Position numbers and translations under genes: made by a program
Assembly: GCA_910576655.1 (NCBI GenBank)
Contig: CAJTJC010000009.1
Location: 1-64,000 of the forward strand
Direction: 5' to 3'
Source: an uncultured Christensenella sp.
GTDB lineage: Bacteria; Bacillota; Clostridia; Christensenellales; Borkfalkiaceae
Length of the DNA: 64,000 bases
The notes under the pieces: model-generated
Databases searched by the model: none
What the model was told of the DNA's origin: nothing
What the model saw: the letters and a program-made list of their open reading frames with translations, nothing else
Part shown: positions 60,523 through 64,000 of the stretch, piece by piece
How positions within the stretch are numbered: the first letter of the stretch is position 1
Layout: each line of letters starts with the position of its first letter

Positions 60523-61433
60523 TACAGCATCAGCGACTCGATATATTCTATCTGTTCCCGCGTGGCGAGGTTTTGCGTGAACGCGCACGCGCTACCTGCC
60601 GCGGTTGCGTAATTGAGCGCGGAAAAGTAGTTGCCCGATTTCAAATATTCGTGGATAAAGCCCGCAATCATACTGTCGCCCGCGCCGACAGAGTTAACGA
60701 GTTGTCCGCGCGCCGCTCTGACGAAGAGCGACTGCGACGTTTCGGTGACCATAGCCGCTCCCTCGCTGCCCATAGATATTATGACGTTGCGCGCGCCCAT
60801 TTGCTGTAATTTGTATGCGCAGGCGAATATGCCCTCGATTTTGGGAATTTCGTTAAGCGAAAAAATTTCGCAAAGCTCGTACAGGTTGGGCTTAATAAGA
60901 AAGGGGTGGAATTTCAGAGTTTCGGTCAGTAGCTTGCCGCACGCGTCTACGACGACGTTAACGCCCTGAACCGTCTTAATCCGTTTTATAAGGTTGGCGT
61001 AGGTCTGCTCGTCCAGTGACGAAGGCACGCTGCCGCTTATCACAAGCCAGTCGCCCTCTTTCAGTATGCTTTTAAGCTTTCTTATCAGCGCGTTGAAGTT
61101 TATCGCTGTAACGTGGGCGCCCGTGCCGTTTATGTCGGTTTCCGTATTGCCCTTGATTTTTACGTTAATTCGGCTTTTTCCGTCCACCTCGATAAAGCTG
61201 TTTTCAAGCCCCAAATCAATCATTTCTTGCTTAATGGCTTTGCCGGTAAAGCCCGCGACGAAGCCGAGCGCAAGTGTCTTTTCACCGAGTTCGCGCAGGG
61301 CGAGGGATACGTTTATGCCTTTCCCGCCGACAACCAGCCGTTCGGAAACGGCCCTGTTAACTACGCCGCTTTTAAAGTTATTTACTTGTACGTAATAATC
61401 CAGCGAGGGATTAAACGTCACCGTGTATATCAT
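60522..61433 (-). CDS. 1-phosphofructokinase family sugar kinase
   Basis: A 303-residue PfkB-family kinase: TFNPSLDYYVQV at the N-terminus, VGGKGINVSLALRELG, the sugar site, and the catalytic NSVGAGDSMIAGFIHE. Closest in pattern to FruK (fructose-1-phosphate to fructose-1,6-bisphosphate), but LacC-type tagatose-6-phosphate kinases are similar. No PTS gene is beside it. A TTGACA-17-TAAAGT promoter on the minus strand (61471-61443) places the transcription start within a few bases of the ATG. Confidence 0.85.
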   Translation of the reverse strand: MIYTVTFNPSLDYYVQVNNFKSGVVNRAVSERLVVGGKGINVSLALRELGEKTLALGFVAGFTGKAIKQEMIDLGLENSFIEVDGKSRINVKIKGNTETDINGTGAHVTAINFNALIRKLKSILKEGDWLVISGSVPSSLDEQTYANLIKRIKTVQGVNVVVDACGKLLTETLKFHPFLIKPNLYELCEIFSLNEIPKIEGIFACAYKLQQMGARNVIISMGSEGAAMVTETSQSLFVRAARGQLVNSVGAGDSMIAGFIHEYLKSGNYFSALNYATAAGSACAFTQNLATREQIEYIESLML

Positions 61434-61491
61434 TACAGTTTAACTTTAATGTATTTAAGCAAAAATGTCAATAAAAAACAAAAATAATCGC

Positions 61492-61521
61492 TTGATTTTT
61501 TTGCTATACGTTGTATATAAT
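61492..61521 (+). promoter_or_regulatory. ssrA promoter
   Basis: TTGATT (61492-61497), 18 nt, TATAAT (61516-61521). Confidence 0.65.
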
Positions 61522-61528
61522 ATATAAA

Positions 61529-61556
61529 AGCAAACGAAATGCGTTGTTCGTTTGCT
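61529..61556 (+). other. 5' leader hairpin of pre-tmRNA
   Basis: AGCAAACGAA (61529-61538) pairs perfectly with TTCGTTTGCT (61547-61556) over an 8-nt loop, from the expected transcription start to just before the mature 5' end. RNase P would remove it. Confidence 0.6.
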
Positions 61557-61558
61557 AC

Positions 61559-61945
61559 GGGCGAGTTTCAGATTCGATTGCAGGCAGAGGATAGGAAAAG
61601 CATACCAAAGGCTCGGCTTTGTAAAAACGGAAACTTAAATTTAAACGCAGAATCAAAAGATTCGAAAGTTATTGCTTTCCCCTCGATGAGAGGTGCAAGC
61701 GTAGCTTGCGCAGCGTAAATACGCTGTCCGTCGTCTGCCGAACACCGTTGGCGGCAGTACGGCGTTAATTAAACGGTCAAATTATCGGCGCGTTTTACCG
61801 CGCGTGGCGGTAATAATTTAAGCGGTATGCCTTTGCATAAGCCTGTCGGTCGGCGTATGCAAAGTAAGATAATCGACCGACTAAGTATGTAGAAAGCTTA
61901 AACGAAGTCTGTAAGACTAGGGTGCAAGTCCCTACTCGTCCACCA
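61559..61945 (+). ncRNA. ssrA: transfer-messenger RNA (tmRNA)
   Basis: About 387 nt. The 5' GGGCGAG (61559-61565) pairs with CTCGTCC (61935-61941), followed by A and an encoded CCA (61943-61945). The T arm UAGGG/CCCUA encloses UGCAAGU (61919-61935). AGATTCGAT near the 5' end and GACTAAGTATGTAG (61878-61891) are conserved tmRNA segments. The tag frame can be read from GCA 61647 to TAA 61716, 23 codons, beginning AESKDSKVIA and ending SVACAA, with the stop in the loop of hairpin CAGCG/CGCTG as in other tmRNAs. It tags proteins from stalled ribosomes for proteolysis. smpB is not in the window. Confidence 0.93.
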
Positions 61946-61953
61946 TTACAGGA

Positions 61954-61988
61954 GTATACGCACACTTACGGGTGTGCGTATTTCTTTT
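61954..61988 (+). terminator. ssrA terminator
   Basis: ATACGCACAC (61956-61965) pairs with GTGTGCGTAT (61972-61981), then a T-rich tract. Confidence 0.9.
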
Positions 61989-62087
61989 ACGTGGTTAATG
62001 ACCGAAAAATTTATTTTTAATATGTATCTTGAAATTAACCGTTAATTGTAGTATAATCAAACGTATACAGGTAAAAAAGGTGAATTT

Positions 62088-62876
62088 ATGCTTATTCAAA
62101 TGATTGAATTTAAAGATTGTAAAAACCAAATTCAAACCGACGTTGAGGATAAGATAGTACACTTTATTTGCTGCTTGCGAAATAACGGACAGGTATTGTC
62201 TGAATATTTACTTGTACGGATTGAAAACGGTTACAAATTATATGTCGAAACGCCCAAAGCCGACTCTTTGGAAAGCTGTTTTGATAGTAAATACGTTAAA
62301 AAATACAGAGAAATTTTAAGTGAAATTTTTACAATTACCGTAACGCAAATCGGAGTTAATGCAGTCAGCCGAGAATACTGTTCGTGCGGGACAAAAACAA
62401 GTATTGAAATGCAAACATTCGCAAACGATATTGACAGCGTGTTTACGTGCTGTACTTGCGGAAAACCTATTGCGCTGTACGAGCTGCCGTATTTGGACAG
62501 GCAAGACGACCATTGGGCGATAGTGAATTGGCAAGAGACGTTCTGCGCTACGGATACGTTATGGCTTGATAGTCTTAGCGACAGATTTACGGGTAATCAA
62601 TTAGTCAAAGTAAATTCCGCTTTAAACAAAAATGGAAGAGAAATTGCAAATGAAATGAGCCAAAAAACAGGACTTAAATGTTATTATAATATTTTTGACG
62701 ACCTTACTAAAAAAGTTAAATTTACCAAAGTAAACAATAAAACAGTAAGGATTTGCCCTTCCTGCGACAAGGCAATGCTGCATGTGAAATTCTGTAATAA
62801 TTACGAGCGTTACGTTTGTGACAGTTGCATGCTTTCCAGTGATATACCTAAAATCGAGCCGCTGAATGCAAAATAA
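62088..62876 (+). CDS. DUF2310-like zinc-ribbon protein, AT-rich
   Basis: A 262-residue protein. A first cysteine site (YCSCGTKTS ... CCTCGKPIALYELPYL) and a final zinc ribbon (ICPSCDKAMLH ... YVCDSCML) flank a helical part (WAIVNWQETFCATDTLWLDSLSD, NKNGREIANEMSQKTGLKCYYNIF). This order fits DUF2310, described as Zn-ribbon, possibly nucleic-acid-binding. Composition is AT-rich against its neighbours. AAGGTG precedes ATG 62088. It lies just downstream of ssrA, a common integration hot spot, and may be acquired. Confidence 0.6.
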   Translation: MLIQMIEFKDCKNQIQTDVEDKIVHFICCLRNNGQVLSEYLLVRIENGYKLYVETPKADSLESCFDSKYVKKYREILSEIFTITVTQIGVNAVSREYCSCGTKTSIEMQTFANDIDSVFTCCTCGKPIALYELPYLDRQDDHWAIVNWQETFCATDTLWLDSLSDRFTGNQLVKVNSALNKNGREIANEMSQKTGLKCYYNIFDDLTKKVKFTKVNNKTVRICPSCDKAMLHVKFCNNYERYVCDSCMLSSDIPKIEPLNAK

Positions 62877-62900
62877 AACCTATTGTAATTATAATTTTAT

Positions 62901-62938
62901 TTGATTTTCCCGCATCGCAATGTTAAAATGGTAATATG
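62901..62938 (+). promoter_or_regulatory. phosphatase gene promoter; start codon at predicted transcription start
   Basis: TTGATT (62901-62906), 17 nt, TAAAAT (62924-62929), six bases, ATG (62936). Confidence 0.75.
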
Positions 62939-63421
62939 ATAAACGTAGCGTTTGTATGTCTCGGCAATATCTGCCGCTCGCCAATGGCGGAGCTTGTTTT
63001 TGCGAATATGATAAAAGAAAGGGGGCTTTCTTCAAGCTTTTGCGTAAGCTCGTTCGGCACCTCGGACGAGGAGGAGGGCAACCCCATTTATCCGCCTGTC
63101 AAGCGCACGCTTATAATGCACGGCATTGCGGGCAACCACACGGCAAAGCAGCTTTCCTTAAAGGACGTGATAAACAACGACTATATACTCGTTATGGACG
63201 GAAGAAATCTTCTTAACGTAATGCACCTTACGGGTGGAAAGTACAGCGAAAAGGTTTTCAAGCTTTGCTCGTTTACCGACAACCCGCGCGACGTAGCCGA
63301 CCCGTGGTACACGCGCGACTTCGAGCAGGCGTTTGCCGACGTTGAGGACGGCTGCAAGGCTTTTCTCGAATTCATTTTGAGGGAAAAGGCAGAGCTGATA
63401 AACTACAACAATACTCATTGA
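62936..63421 (+). CDS. low-molecular-weight protein-tyrosine phosphatase
   Basis: A 161-residue phosphatase. The CX5R loop VCLGNICRSPMAE has nucleophile C8 and Arg14; the acid/base Asp lies in DVADPWYTRDF near the C-terminus. Such enzymes dephosphorylate protein tyrosine or arginine. No ribosome site is present and the ATG coincides with the predicted transcription start. Confidence 0.92.
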   Translation: MINVAFVCLGNICRSPMAELVFANMIKERGLSSSFCVSSFGTSDEEEGNPIYPPVKRTLIMHGIAGNHTAKQLSLKDVINNDYILVMDGRNLLNVMHLTGGKYSEKVFKLCSFTDNPRDVADPWYTRDFEQAFADVEDGCKAFLEFILREKAELINYNNTH

Positions 63422-63422
63422 A

Positions 63423-63448
63423 AAACGCGCCCGAAAACGGGCGCGTTT
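63423..63448. terminator. bidirectional terminator
   Basis: AAACGCGCCCG (63423-63433) pairs with CGGGCGCGTTT (63438-63448) between convergent genes. Confidence 0.85.
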
Positions 63449-63457
63449 GCAATTAAA

Positions 63458-64000
63458 TTAAGGAGTTTGTTTTTTGCGGAGGAAGAGCAGACGTTTTTTG
63501 TGCGCCGCAACCTCCTGCGGGGTGCGTCTGTCCTTTCCGAAGAAGAACACCGCTATCGTTCCGGGGCCGACGTGGGCGCCCGTGCAAAGGTCGTAGTACT
63601 CTATAAACACGTCAGACGCGCCGAGCTTTTTGAACTCCTCCGCAAGCGCTTTGGCTTCCTCCTCGCAGTCGCCGTGGGTTATGCACACGGTGGACTCTAT
63701 TTCGTGCGAGGCGAATTCGGTGTACGCCCTCAGCAGCGCGTCAATCGATTTTCTTCTGCCGCGCTCTTTGGCGTAGACGGTAAGCATGGCGGGTGAAGCT
63801 CCGTCGGCTTTAAGCATAGGTTTGATATTAAGTATCGCTCCCGCAACGGCTGCGACAGTGGAAACTCTGCCGCCCTTTCTGAGATATTTCAAATCGTTTA
63901 CGGTAACGTAAGCGTTCATTAAATACTTATTTTCTTCAAGCCATCTGACGCACTCGTCAAGGCTTGCGCCGTCGGCGCGCAATTTAGCCGCCTTATAGGC
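63458..64000 (-). CDS. DegV family fatty-acid-binding protein, 3' part
   Basis: The frame is open to the window edge, so the N-terminal part is missing; about 180 residues are seen. VNDLKYLRKGGRVSTVAAVAGAILNIKPML and CTGAHVGPGTIAVFFFGKD are the C-terminal DegV motifs. DegV/FakB proteins bind fatty acids and present them to the kinase FakA. The end (KKRLLFLRKKQTP) is basic. Confidence 0.92.
   Translation of the reverse strand, partial: AYKAAKLRADGASLDECVRWLEENKYLMNAYVTVNDLKYLRKGGRVSTVAAVAGAILNIKPMLKADGASPAMLTVYAKERGRRKSIDALLRAYTEFASHEIESTVCITHGDCEEEAKALAEEFKKLGASDVFIEYYDLCTGAHVGPGTIAVFFFGKDRRTPQEVAAHKKRLLFLRKKQTP

Overview
The window looks like a chromosomal segment of a spore-forming member of the Clostridia, probably an uncultured gut lineage; the exact order cannot be fixed from this sequence. 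The evidence is a set of sporulation genes (sigG, ylmC/ymxH, ylbJ, a pdaB-like deacetylase, CotF-like coat proteins), Gram-positive gene neighbourhoods (rsmD-coaD-ylbJ-ylbK, lepA-hemW, maf-mreB), lipoprotein signals, and surface proteins built from CxxCG repeats. Most chromosomal genes have moderate GC with G/C-rich third positions. Several patches (1-3640, 36049-36807, about 39190-40850, 57200-58146, 62000-62880) are clearly more AT-rich by eye and look transferred.

Positions 1-3640 are the right end of an integrated mobile element: a pilin-like protein fused to CxxCG repeats, TnpV, two small proteins and a large serine recombinase. The element ends inside sigG. Only the 3' part of that forespore sigma factor gene (3652-4137) follows, so this is a skin-like interruption of a sporulation sigma gene. 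Next come a REC/HD-GYP/PAS-like/GGDEF regulator with an HPt protein (4261-6660), small membrane and spore genes, a PadR-DUF1700-DUF4097 operon, a yetF/DUF4363 pair, and a folate operon (folC-folP-folBK, with an apparent folE remnant). After these lie a Ppx/GppA-HD protein, maf-mreB, lepA-MGMT-hemW, a large surface protein with a 9-G tract near its start, a DUF4430/ECF-S pair and alr. Then rsmD-coaD-aroG-pheA, ylbJ/ylbK, rarA, pdaB and a two-OB-fold SSB-like gene.

The second half holds an AT-rich lipoprotein/cysteine-peptidase patch, rqcP-ispDF-radA running opposite to rpoB-rpoC (own consensus promoter and a leader of about 300 nt), and a DUF368/EFR1/epimerase operon. These are followed by coat genes, a membrane XRE regulator, a GNAT gene, a fruK-sfp-mtnN-ung operon, ssrA (tmRNA), a DUF2310-like gene, a low-molecular-weight phosphatase and the 3' end of a degV gene.

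Two features stand out. First, sigG is split by a recombinase-bearing element whose end carries an outward promoter. Second, at least seven genes have a near-consensus -35/-10 pair with 17-nt spacing and the start codon exactly at the expected transcription start (usually the seventh base after the -10). They therefore look leaderless, in a genome where other genes have strong Shine-Dalgarno sites. All coordinates and motifs come from reading the sequence; family names are from memory of those families and no search was run.
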